64,000 nucleotides of DNA, from assembly GCA_018222585.1 (NCBI GenBank), contig JAAFAB010000010.1, positions 36,856-100,855 of the forward strand, read 5' to 3'. How positions within the stretch are numbered: the stretch's first letter is position 1; each line of letters starts with the position of its first letter. Shown piece after piece: positions 21,092 through 31,307 of this stretch. The notes under the pieces were generated by a model. The model did not search any database, had not been told where the DNA came from, and saw only the letters and a program-made list of their open reading frames with translations. Both the position numbers and the translations under genes were made by a program. The DNA is from Paracoccaceae bacterium (GTDB taxonomy: Bacteria; Pseudomonadota; Alphaproteobacteria; Rhodobacterales; Rhodobacteraceae).

Positions 21092-22447
21092 CTATCCCGC
21101 CCGCTGGTCGCCCGCGCGGGGGCCATGGCCCGTGTCACGCAGGACGGCGTCGATCATCGGCTGGGCCGGGGCGATCTGGGCGGCCTCGGACCAGACCTGC
21201 TCCGGGACGGTGATGCCGCGCGCGATCAGCGCCTCGCGCAGCACGCGCCCGTCGTCTGAGACCTCGCGGGCGACCTGGTGCAGCAGGTGGTGGGCCTCGA
21301 TCCGGCCCAGCCTGTCCGAGAGGTAGATCATCAGGGCCTCGGCATGGATCAGCCCGCCGGTGGCGTCGAGGTTGGTGCGCATCCTCGTGGTGTCGACCTC
21401 CAGCCCCGTGAGCAGATCGCAGGCCAGGCTGGCGGCGCCCGAGAGCTGGCAGATCGCCTCGGCCAGCACGATCCGTTCGCGGTAGCCGTGACCGATGCCG
21501 CGCTCCTGTTCCTGCAACATGGCGTCCAGGACCTGCCCCGGGGCCTGCTGCACGCAGCGGGCGGCCTCGAGAATCGCCTCGCAGATCACGGGGTTGCGCT
21601 TCTGCGGCATGGTCGAGGAACTGCCGCGCCCTTCGGCGGCGGGCTCGCGCAGTTCGCCGACCTCGGTGGCCATCAGGAAGGCGATGTCGGTGGCCATCTT
21701 CGCCAGGGCCGCCAGGGTGGTGGCCAGCGCCGCGGCAAGGGCCGCCATGCGGTCGCGGCTGACGTGCCAGGAGATCGCCGGATCACGCAGGTCGAGCCGA
21801 CGGGCGAGGGCGGCACGCACCTCGGTGCCGCGCCCCTGCAGCGAGGCCAGGGTACCGATGGCGCCGCCGAACTGCACCACGGAGGCCTCGTCAAGCGCCC
21901 GCGCCAGCGCGTTGCGGCTGCGGTGGATCTGGTCGAGCCAGACCGCGACCTTGTAGCCGAAGGAAATCGGGATGCCGTGCTGCAGCTTCGAGCGTCCGGC
22001 CATGGGGGTGCGCCGGTGCCGGTCGCAAAGCTCGGCCAGAAGCGCCTCCAGCTGGTCGAGGTCGTCGAAGGTGCCGGAAAGGGCGCCGCGGATCTGCAGC
22101 ACCTGGGCGGTATCCATCACGTCCTGGGTGGTCGTGCCGTAGTGCACCCACTGGCCATGGGCGCCCGCCAGTTCGGACAGTTGCGCGACCAGCGGCACGA
22201 TGGGATAGCCGACCGCCGCCGCGCCCTCGCGCAGGCCGGGCATGTCCAGCTGATCGCGCCGGCAGGCGGCTAGGATGGCCGGCACCGCCGCTTCGGGAAT
22301 GATGCCGAGACCGCCCTCGACCTCTGCAAGGGCGGCCTCGAATCTCAGGTAGGCATCGACGGTCCCGACCTCGTCGAAATGGCCGGAGGCCCGCAGGAAG
22401 CCGCGCGTCCGGGAGAGGAGGCCGGGGGCCGTCGATGCCAGGCTCAT
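21092..22447 (-). CDS. Fumarase/aspartase-superfamily lyase (3-carboxy-cis,cis-muconate cycloisomerase / adenylosuccinate lyase-like)
   Basis: GRGSSSTMPQKRNPVICE signature; YGTTTQDVMDTA motif; in line with TRAP genes. Confidence 0.8.
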   Translation of the reverse strand: MSLASTAPGLLSRTRGFLRASGHFDEVGTVDAYLRFEAALAEVEGGLGIIPEAAVPAILAACRRDQLDMPGLREGAAAVGYPIVPLVAQLSELAGAHGQWVHYGTTTQDVMDTAQVLQIRGALSGTFDDLDQLEALLAELCDRHRRTPMAGRSKLQHGIPISFGYKVAVWLDQIHRSRNALARALDEASVVQFGGAIGTLASLQGRGTEVRAALARRLDLRDPAISWHVSRDRMAALAAALATTLAALAKMATDIAFLMATEVGELREPAAEGRGSSSTMPQKRNPVICEAILEAARCVQQAPGQVLDAMLQEQERGIGHGYRERIVLAEAICQLSGAASLACDLLTGLEVDTTRMRTNLDATGGLIHAEALMIYLSDRLGRIEAHHLLHQVAREVSDDGRVLREALIARGITVPEQVWSEAAQIAPAQPMIDAVLRDTGHGPRAGDQRAG

Positions 22448-22453
22448 GTCAGA

Positions 22454-23431
22454 TCACTCCGCGCCGGGGGCGATGGCGGTGGGGATCTCCACGCCGATCT
22501 CGGCGTAGTAGCGGGCCGCGCCGGGATGCAGGGGGATGAAGGTATCCTTCAGGATGTTCTCGGCCAGGGTGTCCTTGGCCGCCGCGTGGGTCGCCTTCAT
22601 GCGGTCGTTGTTCTCCAGCACCGCCTTGGTGATCTCGTAGGCCAGATCCTCCGGCATCGAGGCATCGGCGACGACGAAGTTCCACATGGCCGCCGTGGTC
22701 AGGTCGGTCTCAGGCGTTTCGTAGGTGCCCTGGGGGATGGTGAACTCGACCGCGTAGGGGTTGCTGTCGAGGATCCCCGCGAGCGTGTCGTCGGACATGC
22801 CGAAGATGGTCACGTCCTGGGTGTTCTCCAGCTCCGACAGCGAGGGATGCGGGATGCCACCGGCGGTGACGATGGCGTCAAGCCGCCCGTCCGCCAGCTG
22901 GCTGGCCTGGTCACCGATGCCGCCGTATTGCAGGCTGGCATCGATGCCCATGGCTTCGAGCCAGCGCACCCAGTACGTGCCGCCGGTGCCGGCACGGGGG
23001 CCCGAACCGACGCGCTTGCCCTCCAGGTCTTCCAGCGCGGCGATGCCGCTGTCGGCCAGGGCGACCATCTGGAACGGCGTCGGATACATGGCAAACAGCG
23101 CCCGGACATCGCGGTAGCTCTGGCCCGGCGCCAGCTCCAGCTCGCCGTTCATCGCCTCGAAGGCGGGGCCCGAGGTGGTCATCGCCAGCTCGGTCTGGCC
23201 GCCTTGCAGCAGGACGAGGTTCTGGGCCGGGCCCTGGGTCTGGCGGGTCGAGGTCGGGATGCCGACCACGTCCGAGACCAGCTGGGCCACGCCCTCGCCG
23301 TAGACCGCGTAGACGCCGCCGGGCGAGGCGGTCGAGATGGTCATCGACGCGGGCCGGTCCTGGGCCATGGCGGGCAGGGCCAGGGTGCCGGCCGCCAGTG
23401 CGGCGATCATGGTGTGCTTGATGGTCGTCAT
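22454..23431 (-). CDS. TAXI family TRAP transporter substrate-binding protein
   Basis: Signal peptide, TISTASPGGVYAVYGEGVAQLVSD, SGPRAGTGGTYWVRWLEAMGI; next to TRAP permease. Confidence 0.9.
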   Translation of the reverse strand: MTTIKHTMIAALAAGTLALPAMAQDRPASMTISTASPGGVYAVYGEGVAQLVSDVVGIPTSTRQTQGPAQNLVLLQGGQTELAMTTSGPAFEAMNGELELAPGQSYRDVRALFAMYPTPFQMVALADSGIAALEDLEGKRVGSGPRAGTGGTYWVRWLEAMGIDASLQYGGIGDQASQLADGRLDAIVTAGGIPHPSLSELENTQDVTIFGMSDDTLAGILDSNPYAVEFTIPQGTYETPETDLTTAAMWNFVVADASMPEDLAYEITKAVLENNDRMKATHAAAKDTLAENILKDTFIPLHPGAARYYAEIGVEIPTAIAPGAE

Positions 23432-23475
23432 GGAGTTCCTCCTCTAATCACTCCGGTGAAAGGGTCTTGGATCGT

Positions 23476-25545
23476 TCAGTGGGCCGCGCGCAGCTGTCCG
23501 GCGCGGCGCCAGAGCACGAGGCCCGCCGCGATGGCGAGGCCCAGCACATCGGTGGGCAGGCTGGACCAGAGCAGCAGCAGGGCCGCCACGCCCGCCAGCA
23601 GGCGCACCAGCGGGCCCGCCGGGCCGAAGAGCTCTCCCTCTCCGGCGACGGCGATGAAGTAGATGGCGATCAGCGCGGTCACCAGCACGTGCAGGGTTTC
23701 CACCCAGGAGCCCTGCAGCAGGATCTCGGGGCTGGTGTAGAACATGAAAGGCAGCACGAAGGCGGCGGCGCCGTAGCGCATGGCGCGGATCGAGGTCGGC
23801 CAGGGCTTGCCGCCGGCGATGGCGGCGCCGGCGAAGGCGGCGATGGCCACCGGCGGGGTGATCGCCGAGATCACCGCGCAGTAGAAGACGAACATATGCG
23901 AGGCCAGGGCCGAGATGCCCATCTGCTGCAACGCCGGGGCAACCACCGCCGCCGCGATGGCATAGGCCGCCGTGGTCGGCATCCCCATGCCCAGCACGAT
24001 GGAAATCAGCATTGCCAGCAGGAAGGCCAGCGCCTGGCTTTCCCCTGCCGCAGACAGCAGCACGGAAGAGAACCGCCCGCCCAGCCCGGTGAGGCCCAGC
24101 ACGCCGACCACGATGCCCGCGCAGGCCATCACGCTGATCAGCTGCAGCGACTTGCGAGAGGACTCGGCCAGCCCGCCCCAGGTGGTCCGTGCCATGGCGC
24201 TCAGGGCCGCGGGCAGACGGCTTGCCCCGCCGCGGATCACCAGCAGGGCGATCATCATCGCGGCAGAGGCCAGGGTGGCGATGGCGCCGGCGTAGTTGAC
24301 CTGCATCCCGGTCAGCGGCAGGCCGACAAAGAGCGCCAGCGGCAGGGCCAGAACCTGCGAGCGGAAGCCGAACTCGCGGCACATCAGCACCAGCAGGGTG
24401 GCTGCAAGGCCCCAGGTGCCCGCCGCGATGATCGAATAGCCCGACAGCAGCAGGTAGAGCAGTACCGCCAGCGGCAGCAGCAGGAAGGCATCGCGGCCCA
24501 ACTCGCGCAGACGCGGCAGTTCGGAGCGGGGCACGCCGTTCAGGCCCAGGCGGCGGGCCTGCAGGTCGACGGTCAGGAAGATCGCCAGGTAGAACAGCAG
24601 GCAGGGCAGGGCGGCGGCGACGATGATCTCGGAATAGGGGATGCCGGTGATCTCGGCCATGATGAAGGCGCCCGCGCCCATCACCGGCGGCGCCAGTTGT
24701 CCGCCCGAGGACGAAGCCGCCTCGATCCCGCCGGCGCTTTCGCGCGGGTAGCCGACGCGGCGCATCATCGGGATGGTGAAGGTGCCCGAGGCGACCACGT
24801 TGGCCACCGCCGAGCCCGAGACGGTGCCGAAGAGCAGCCCCGAGAAGACCGAAACCTTGCCCGGCCCGCCGCGCGTCGCGCCGAAGAGGGTCATGGCGAG
24901 GCGCATGAAATACTCGCCCGCGCCCGAGGCCTGCAGGAAGACGGCAAAGGCGACGAAGAGGATGATGTAGCGCGAGGAGGCGGCGACGGTCATGCCGAAG
25001 ATCGCGTCCTGGCTGTAGAGGTAGGAGGCGACGTTGTCGGCCTGGAAGCCCGAGTGGTGCAGGATGCCGGGCAGCCAGCCGCCGACGAAGACATAGGAGA
25101 TGAAGACCAGCGCGATCACCGGCAGCACCAGGCCCGAGACCCGGCGGGCGAACTCCAGCACCACCAGGGTGCCGACGGCGCCGCAGATCAGGTCTCCGGT
25201 GGTGGTGATGACCCCGGTGCGCATGATCAGCATCTCGAGGTTGATCGCCACGTAGAGGCTGCAGCCGACCGCCCCCGCCACCAGCGCCGCGTCGAGGATC
25301 CAGACCAGCCGGGCACGCTCGCCGCGCCAGGCCTTGAGGCCGATGAAGGCCAGCACCGCGCCCATGTTGACGTGCAGGACCCGGTAGACCCATTCGTCGA
25401 TCGACCAGAAGTTCAGCACCGCCAGGTGGAACAGCGCATAGAGCGCCGACAGGACCGCCAGCGCGATGGCAAGGCTCTGCGGGAGATCGCGGTCCAGGCC
25501 CTCGGCATCGAGATCCTCGGCATCTGTCTGCGCCATGTCGTTCAT
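23476..25545 (-). CDS. TRAP transporter fused 4TM/12TM permease
   Basis: 689 aa, many TM helices, GLLFGTVSGSAVANVVASGTFTIPMMRRVGY and GMGMPTTAAYAIAAAVVAPAL motifs. Confidence 0.93.
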   Translation of the reverse strand: MNDMAQTDAEDLDAEGLDRDLPQSLAIALAVLSALYALFHLAVLNFWSIDEWVYRVLHVNMGAVLAFIGLKAWRGERARLVWILDAALVAGAVGCSLYVAINLEMLIMRTGVITTTGDLICGAVGTLVVLEFARRVSGLVLPVIALVFISYVFVGGWLPGILHHSGFQADNVASYLYSQDAIFGMTVAASSRYIILFVAFAVFLQASGAGEYFMRLAMTLFGATRGGPGKVSVFSGLLFGTVSGSAVANVVASGTFTIPMMRRVGYPRESAGGIEAASSSGGQLAPPVMGAGAFIMAEITGIPYSEIIVAAALPCLLFYLAIFLTVDLQARRLGLNGVPRSELPRLRELGRDAFLLLPLAVLLYLLLSGYSIIAAGTWGLAATLLVLMCREFGFRSQVLALPLALFVGLPLTGMQVNYAGAIATLASAAMMIALLVIRGGASRLPAALSAMARTTWGGLAESSRKSLQLISVMACAGIVVGVLGLTGLGGRFSSVLLSAAGESQALAFLLAMLISIVLGMGMPTTAAYAIAAAVVAPALQQMGISALASHMFVFYCAVISAITPPVAIAAFAGAAIAGGKPWPTSIRAMRYGAAAFVLPFMFYTSPEILLQGSWVETLHVLVTALIAIYFIAVAGEGELFGPAGPLVRLLAGVAALLLLWSSLPTDVLGLAIAAGLVLWRRAGQLRAAH

Positions 25546-25567
25546 TCGGAAACTCCCCCTCCGCTCA

Positions 25568-25585
25568 AACTTGTTCGAACAAGTT
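25568..25585. promoter_or_regulatory. 18-bp perfect palindromic operator between TRAP operon and gntR
   Basis: AACTTGTTCGAACAAGTT equals its own reverse complement; sits in the divergent promoter region. Confidence 0.75.
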
Positions 25586-25672
25586 GACTTATGCGGATAG
25601 GGTGATGCAAGATGGTGAAACGGTCAAGATACCTAACTGTTTCTTGTGGCAAGTGGCTGGAAAGGCTTGGAA

Positions 25673-26395
25673 ATGAAGCGGCGTTACCCCGAGATCGCGC
25701 AGCGAATCATGGCAGAGCTGAAGTCGGGCGAGGCCCGTGTTGGGGACGTGTTGCCCAGCGAGGCGGCGCTCTGCGAACAGTTCGATGCCGGGCGTTCGAC
25801 CATCCGCAGCGCCATGGCCGAACTGGAGAAGCTGGGCCTGATCGAGCGGCGACAGGGGGCGGCAACGCGCATCCGCTCGCTGGAGCCGCCGCCGACCTAT
25901 GTCCACGCCATGTCGGCGGCGGGCGACCTGTTGCAGTTCGCCGGGCCCTCCTGGCGGCAGGTGGTCGAGATCACGCCGACGGTGGTCGACGAGGCGCTGG
26001 CAGCGCGGCTCAATGACCGCCCGGGCCGCCGCTGGGTGCTGATCCGTCAGACCCGCCACATAGAAAGCCAGGCGGCACCGGTCGGCTGGACCGATGTCTA
26101 CCTGGACGCGGCCTATGCCGATATCGCCGAGGAGGTGCCGGGCTACGCGGGCCTTGTCTATTCGCTGCTGGAAGAACGCCACGACGTGCTGATCCACGAG
26201 ATCCGCCAGACCGTGCGCGCCGCGCCGGTGCCGGCCGAGCTGGCCGAGGTGCTGCAGGTGGCGCCGGGGGATCACGCTCTGGAGATGCGGCGCAGCTACC
26301 ACGACCGGGACGGGGCGGCGCAGATCATCTCGCTCAGCATCCTGCCGGCGCGGAACTACAGCTACGAGATCACCCTGCGCCGCCAGGCGGACTAG
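25673..26395 (+). CDS. GntR-family regulator with UTRA-type effector domain
   Basis: VGDVLPSEAALCEQFDAGRSTIRSAMAELEKLGLI wHTH; UTRA-like C-terminus. Confidence 0.9.
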   Translation: MKRRYPEIAQRIMAELKSGEARVGDVLPSEAALCEQFDAGRSTIRSAMAELEKLGLIERRQGAATRIRSLEPPPTYVHAMSAAGDLLQFAGPSWRQVVEITPTVVDEALAARLNDRPGRRWVLIRQTRHIESQAAPVGWTDVYLDAAYADIAEEVPGYAGLVYSLLEERHDVLIHEIRQTVRAAPVPAELAEVLQVAPGDHALEMRRSYHDRDGAAQIISLSILPARNYSYEITLRRQAD

Positions 26396-26417
26396 CACCG
26401 GACCCCAGGCCGGGGTG

Positions 26418-27305
26418 TCAGACCTTCATGTAGTCGATCAGGGCCCGCAGGGCGGGGGGTGTCTGCCGGCGGCTGGGGTGAAACAGGCAGACTCCGGCGA
26501 AAGGCGGGGACCAATCCTGCAGCACCGCCTCCAGTGTGCCGCTGGCGAGGTCCTCGGCCACGTCCTCTTCCATGTGCAGGCTGGCATGGTTGCCCGCGCG
26601 CGCCACGGCCAGGCCCAGGTCGGCGGAGTTGCAGATCAGCGCCCCTTTGACCCGATGGCGCAGGGTGCGCCCCTCCCGGGTGAATTCCCAGGGCGCGAGG
26701 CTGCCATCGCTGAGGTTGTGATAGGTGACACAAGGCAGATCGCGCAGCTCGCGCGGATGCGCGGGGCGTCCGTGGCGGTCCCAGAAGGCGGGGCGGGCCA
26801 CGATGAGATGCCGCAGCGGCGGGCCGAAGCGCACGGCAATCATGTCCTTCTCGACATCCTCGCCGAAGCGCAGCCCGGCATCGAACCCGCCCGCGACGAT
26901 GTCCTGGAAGCCGTCATCCACCGTGACCTGCACCGTCACCCCGGGATGGGCCGCCAGGAATCCGGGCAGGCGCCGGGCCAGGAACGTCGAGGCGATCCAG
27001 TGGAAGGTGGTCAGGCGCACGGTGCCCTCGGGCTCGTCCCGCCAGGCGGCCAGGTCCTCGAGGCCGGCGTCGATCTGGGCCAGGGCCGGGGCGAGGCGGT
27101 CAAGCAGCGCCAGCCCCGCCTCGGTCGGGGCCACGGACCTGGTGGAGCGCGCCAGCAGCCGCACGCCCAGGCGCCCTTCCAGCCCGCGCATCGCATGGCT
27201 CAGCGCCGAGGGAGACACCCCGAGCTCCGCCGCGGCGGCGGTGAAGCTGCGGCTGCGGGCCACGGCCGCAAAGGCCGCCAAATCGTTGAGGGGGTGTCGC
27301 GCCAT
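26418..27305 (-). CDS. LysR-family transcriptional regulator
   Basis: LNDLAAFAAVARSRSFTAAAAELGVSPSALSHAMRGLEGRLGVRLLARSTR. Confidence 0.95.
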   Translation of the reverse strand: MARHPLNDLAAFAAVARSRSFTAAAAELGVSPSALSHAMRGLEGRLGVRLLARSTRSVAPTEAGLALLDRLAPALAQIDAGLEDLAAWRDEPEGTVRLTTFHWIASTFLARRLPGFLAAHPGVTVQVTVDDGFQDIVAGGFDAGLRFGEDVEKDMIAVRFGPPLRHLIVARPAFWDRHGRPAHPRELRDLPCVTYHNLSDGSLAPWEFTREGRTLRHRVKGALICNSADLGLAVARAGNHASLHMEEDVAEDLASGTLEAVLQDWSPPFAGVCLFHPSRRQTPPALRALIDYMKV

Positions 27306-27399
27306 TGCTGAAAGTTTCTCATAAGCTCATTGCACCGATAGCATCTAATCCCCCGCGCCGCAGCCCCCTAACTTCCACAGGAACAAAAGGAGAGACCCC

Positions 27400-28497
27400 A
27401 TGCAGATGACCGACTATCGCCCCCTTGGCCGCTCGGGCCTGATCGTCAGCCCGCTTGCCCTTGGCACCATGACCTTCGGGGCCGGTCGCTGGGGCGCCGA
27501 CGAGGCGACCTCCCGCGCGATCTTCGACACCTATGTCGAGGCGGGGGGCAACCTGGTGGATACCGCCGATGTCTACTCGGGTGGCGAGAGCGAAAGGATG
27601 ATCGGCCGCTTCCTGAAGGACAGCGGACTGCGCGACCGTCTGGTGCTGTCGACGAAATCCGGCTTTCCCCGCAGCAATGGCACGCCGCTGCATGGCGGCA
27701 ACGGTGCCTACAACATCCGCGCCGGGATCGAGGGCTCGCTGCGACGGCTGGGGGTGGACCGCATCGACCTCTACTGGGTACATGTCTGGGACCAGCGCAC
27801 CCCGGCCGAGGAGGTGCTGCGCACGCTGGCGGATGCCACCGCCCGGGGCGAGATCCTCTACTACGGCTTTTCCAACGCGCCCTCCTGGTACGTGGCGAAG
27901 ATCGCGACGCTGGCTGCGGCGCATGGCCTTCCCGGGCCCGTGGGGCTGCAATACGCCTGGTCGCTGATCGAGCGCGGGATCGAGCTGGACCTTGTTCCCA
28001 TGGCCCGCGACCTAGGGCTTGGCGTGGTCCCCTGGAGCCCGCTCGCCGGCGGCCTGCTGACCGGGAAATACGGGCGCGAGAAGTTGGCGGAGCAGGGGCT
28101 TGACGCCTCGGTGCCCAATGCGGCGGACCTGTCGGAGGGCCAACCGAGAGAGCGGCTGAACGGCGCAAATCCCTACGGCGGGATGCTGTTCACCGAGCGC
28201 AATTTCGACATTGTCGACACGCTGCGGGCCGTCGCGGACGAGCTGGAGGTTTCCATGGTGCAGGTGGCGCTGGCCTGGGTGCTGGGCCGGCCCGAGACCT
28301 CGACGCTCCTGCTGGGGGCCAGCCGCCCGGAGCAAGTCAGCGACAACCTTGCCGCCCTCGCGTTGGAGCTGTCGGGGGATCAGCGCCAACGCCTCGACGC
28401 GGTCAGCGCATTGCCCCTGCTGAACCCCTATTCCATCTTCGACCTTCCAGCCGAGATGATCTTCGGCGGCATGTCGGTGGGCCCGGCACGCCCTTAG
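27400..28497 (+). CDS. Aldo/keto reductase
   Basis: DYRPLGRSGLIVSPLALGTMTFG; DTADVYSGGESE; RIDLYWVHVWD. Confidence 0.95.
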   Translation: MQMTDYRPLGRSGLIVSPLALGTMTFGAGRWGADEATSRAIFDTYVEAGGNLVDTADVYSGGESERMIGRFLKDSGLRDRLVLSTKSGFPRSNGTPLHGGNGAYNIRAGIEGSLRRLGVDRIDLYWVHVWDQRTPAEEVLRTLADATARGEILYYGFSNAPSWYVAKIATLAAAHGLPGPVGLQYAWSLIERGIELDLVPMARDLGLGVVPWSPLAGGLLTGKYGREKLAEQGLDASVPNAADLSEGQPRERLNGANPYGGMLFTERNFDIVDTLRAVADELEVSMVQVALAWVLGRPETSTLLLGASRPEQVSDNLAALALELSGDQRQRLDAVSALPLLNPYSIFDLPAEMIFGGMSVGPARP

Positions 28498-28540
28498 AAC
28501 GGGGCGCGCCGCAGCGCCGGGCTAGGGCGCGGCAGGACTG

Positions 28541-29473
28541 TCACGGCGCGTCGGCGCCGGGCTCCCTCGTCTCGGAGGCCGGTCCGCGTGCCAGGCCCTT
28601 GCGGCCCAGGAAGCCAAGCAGCGCGTCCGCGATCTGCCGGGCGCCCGCGGGGTCGAGATGGACGTGATGATCGCCGGGCAGCTCGAGGGTTTCGTAGTCC
28701 GGCACCAGGGCGTCGGCGCGGGCGATGAGTCCGGCGATCAGGGGGCGGCGGGGCCTGATCCCCTGCGCGGCCCAGATGTTCAGCACCGGACAGGCCAGCG
28801 ACTGCAGCACGCTGTCCAGCTGCGCACCGCTCAGCCGTACGGCGGAACTGGCGAACATGCGTGGATCGCCCCGCATCTGCACCCCGCCGGGCCCCTCGTC
28901 CTGCAGGGCCCGCGCGGCGAGGGCCGTGGCGGTCGCCCTGGCGTTGCCTTGGGCTTCGCGCCGCCGGATATAGTCCTCCCGGCTGGCGAAGCGCCGGGGT
29001 GGGCGGGCGCCCTGTCTGCGGGTCTCCTCGACGAAGGCGCGCAGCGTGGTCGCGAAACGCGCCGGGTCTTCCGGTTCGGGGACCAGGGACTCAAGGGCGA
29101 TCAGCGCGCGCACCCTCTCGGGCAGGGCGGCCGCGCAGAGCGTGGCGATATTGGCGCCCCGCGAATGGCCCAGCAGGATGCAGTCCCGCCAGCCGAGGTG
29201 GTCCAGCAGCGCGGCGATCTGGGGCAGATCGTCCCAGATGTTGTAGGTGGCATGGGCGGCCCGGTGGTCGCTCAGCCCCTGACCGCTGAGATCGGGAGCG
29301 ACGACATGGCAGCCGGCCAGCAGGGGCGCGAGGGTCTGGAAGCTGGCACCGTGGTCCATCCAGCCATGCAGGGCCAGCACCGGCAGGCCATTCTCGGGGC
29401 CCCAGGCAAGGCCCCGGTAGACCAGGCCGTCGATCAGCCATTCGCAGTTCCGAGGGATGTCCGTCTCATTCAT
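28541..29473 (-). CDS. Alpha/beta hydrolase
   Basis: LALHGWMDHGASFQTLAPLL, LLGHSRGANIA nucleophile elbow; start at MNETDIPR. Confidence 0.88.
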   Translation of the reverse strand: MNETDIPRNCEWLIDGLVYRGLAWGPENGLPVLALHGWMDHGASFQTLAPLLAGCHVVAPDLSGQGLSDHRAAHATYNIWDDLPQIAALLDHLGWRDCILLGHSRGANIATLCAAALPERVRALIALESLVPEPEDPARFATTLRAFVEETRRQGARPPRRFASREDYIRRREAQGNARATATALAARALQDEGPGGVQMRGDPRMFASSAVRLSGAQLDSVLQSLACPVLNIWAAQGIRPRRPLIAGLIARADALVPDYETLELPGDHHVHLDPAGARQIADALLGFLGRKGLARGPASETREPGADAP

Positions 29474-29735
29474 GTGCCGCCCGCCCTTGCCGCCCGCCGT
29501 TGTCCGTGTGCAGCAAGACATAGCGCAGCAGGGCCCGGGGTTTGAAGATACCTCCGGCAGAGGGCGGGCGGAACAGGCGCACCGCCTGAGGCGCTGCGCC
29601 GCTTTCGCCTGTCCCGGGGCGTGCATCTTGCCGCCGTCGACCGGGAAGACGGTTGCCTCGCCACAGTCCCGGACAACGCGCGCGGCCGCCCCGACCTTCG
29701 CCGGTGAAGACCTGCTGTAGACGCTGACCAAGATC

Positions 29736-30026
29736 GTGGCGCGGCTCAGGGTGCTCAACGAGGCACAGGACCAGCCGACGGGCAAGGAGCGCCTCGTGGC
29801 CGCCGGATACACGATCAATCCGATCCTGTGGGCGGCCTGCGACGCTCACGGGCTGGCGCTGGTTCCGGAGCGGCTGGCGCGACCGCTGCTGCAGGACGGC
29901 CGGCTGCGGAGCTGCGTGGATGCCTATTGCCGATCCTTCCCGGGGTTCCATCTGTACTGTCCCAGCCGGCAGCGGACCTCCTCGGCCTTCCAGGTGCTGC
30001 TGGACGCCTTGCGGGAACGCGGCTGA
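29736..30026 (+). pseudogene. LysR-type regulator fragment, C-terminal effector domain only
   Basis: GYTINPILWAACDAHGLALVPERLARPLLQDGRLRSCVDAYCRSFPGFHLYCPSRQRTSSAFQVLLDALRERG resembles a LysR C-terminus; no HTH upstream. Confidence 0.6.
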
Positions 30027-30131
30027 GGATTGATGAAAGCCGGTCATGAGCGGCGCGAGGCGGCGGGTCATTGAGATTGCCGGCAGGCGGGCCATCTCTT
30101 TTGCAAGCCGTACGCGTTGCGAAGAGATCCC

Positions 30132-30540
30132 GATGACGACCCTGATGCAGACCCCAGTGATGTCCCCCGTGCGGTCCCCGATAGCCCCCTGTGCCGATGG
30201 CCCTGCACCGCACGGTCGTGTCGGGCCAGCCCGCCGCCCGGCACCCGGCACCAGCGGCTCGGTCGCCGAAGTCTTGGACTGCGCCGAGGTGGTCCTGCCG
30301 GCGGTGCACTGGTCCCGGGTCGGGGACGTGCTGCAGCAGGCCGGCGCGCTTCCCGGAGAGGTCGTGCCGAACTGCGGCGTGCCCCTTGATGAGGCCAACC
30401 GTGACCTCGGCCTTGGCCCGACCACCTCGGGGGCGGAGAGGCTGGCCAGTCTGTGCCCGGCTGCCCGCTGGAGGAGCTGTTGCAATACCATCCCCTCGGA
30501 AAGCCTCGCGCCGGTTGATGCGGCCAGGGGCAGGATGCGG
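30132..30540 (+). pseudogene. Decayed NADP/F420-type oxidoreductase (COG2085-like) remnant
   Basis: [66 protein letters not shown] resembles the central part of COG2085 reductases; N-terminal Rossmann motif missing. Confidence 0.5.
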
Positions 30541-30631
30541 CCACCGCCGGACTGGCCTATGCCCAGCCGGGAGGACCGGCGCTGATCTATCACTTCGACA
30601 AGCTGCGCTGAGCGCAGGGAAAGGACACATC

Positions 30632-31027
30632 ATGCAGATCACCCGTTCAGGGGCATTGCCCTCCAACCCCGGCCCGGAAGACTACTTTACCGGCACCGTC
30701 CGCATTGACCCGTTGTTCCAGGCCGAGGCCCCGGGGCGGGCCGGTGGCGCACAGGTGACCTTCGAACCCGGTGCGCGCACCGCCTGGCACACCCATCCGG
30801 CCGGTCAGACCCTGATCGTGACCTTCGGCCGTGGCCGGGTGCAGCGCGAAGGCGGCCCGGTCGAGGAAATCCGTCAGGGGGATGTGGTGTGGTTCCCCGC
30901 CGGTGAAAAGCACTGGCACGGCGCCGCGCCGGACACCGCGATGAGCCATATCGCGATCCAGGAGAGCGTCGACGGAACCGCCGTGACCTGGCTCGAGAAG
31001 GTCTCGGACAGCGAGTACACGGGATGA
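30632..31027 (+). CDS. Cupin domain protein
   Basis: [30 protein letters not shown]...[16 protein letters not shown] metal-binding cupin motifs. Confidence 0.9.
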   Translation: MQITRSGALPSNPGPEDYFTGTVRIDPLFQAEAPGRAGGAQVTFEPGARTAWHTHPAGQTLIVTFGRGRVQREGGPVEEIRQGDVVWFPAGEKHWHGAAPDTAMSHIAIQESVDGTAVTWLEKVSDSEYTG

Positions 31028-31266
31028 CAAACGCGCCGACCCCGGGGGGCGCCGTCAGTCCAGGGCCGCGCAGGCGGGCCTCGCCTCCGGTTCCGACGAA
31101 GGAGTTGGGGCGCCCCTTCCCGATCACGGGCTCACGGGCTCACTGGGGGCCGGGCGGAGGCGTCGCTGCAGCTTGGTGCTGGAGGGTGCGAGGGGGCGTG
31201 GCCTGCGCGGCCCGCGCCGCGGCCCTCCGGCCTGCAAGTGTCGCACCCTGGGGGCATAGCCTGGGT

Positions 31267-31294
31267 AGCGGGGCGCCCGGAGAAACGCCCCGCT
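31267..31294 (-). terminator. Hairpin downstream of TonB receptor gene
   Basis: AGCGGGGCG-N10-CGCCCCGCT, no clear T-run. Confidence 0.45.
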
Positions 31295-31307
31295 GTCGCG
31301 GCGCGCG

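Noticed and set aside
23467-25587. 706-aa plus-strand ORF opposite the TRAP permease
   Set aside because: Q/H/R/G-rich antisense of a transmembrane gene; typical shadow ORF.
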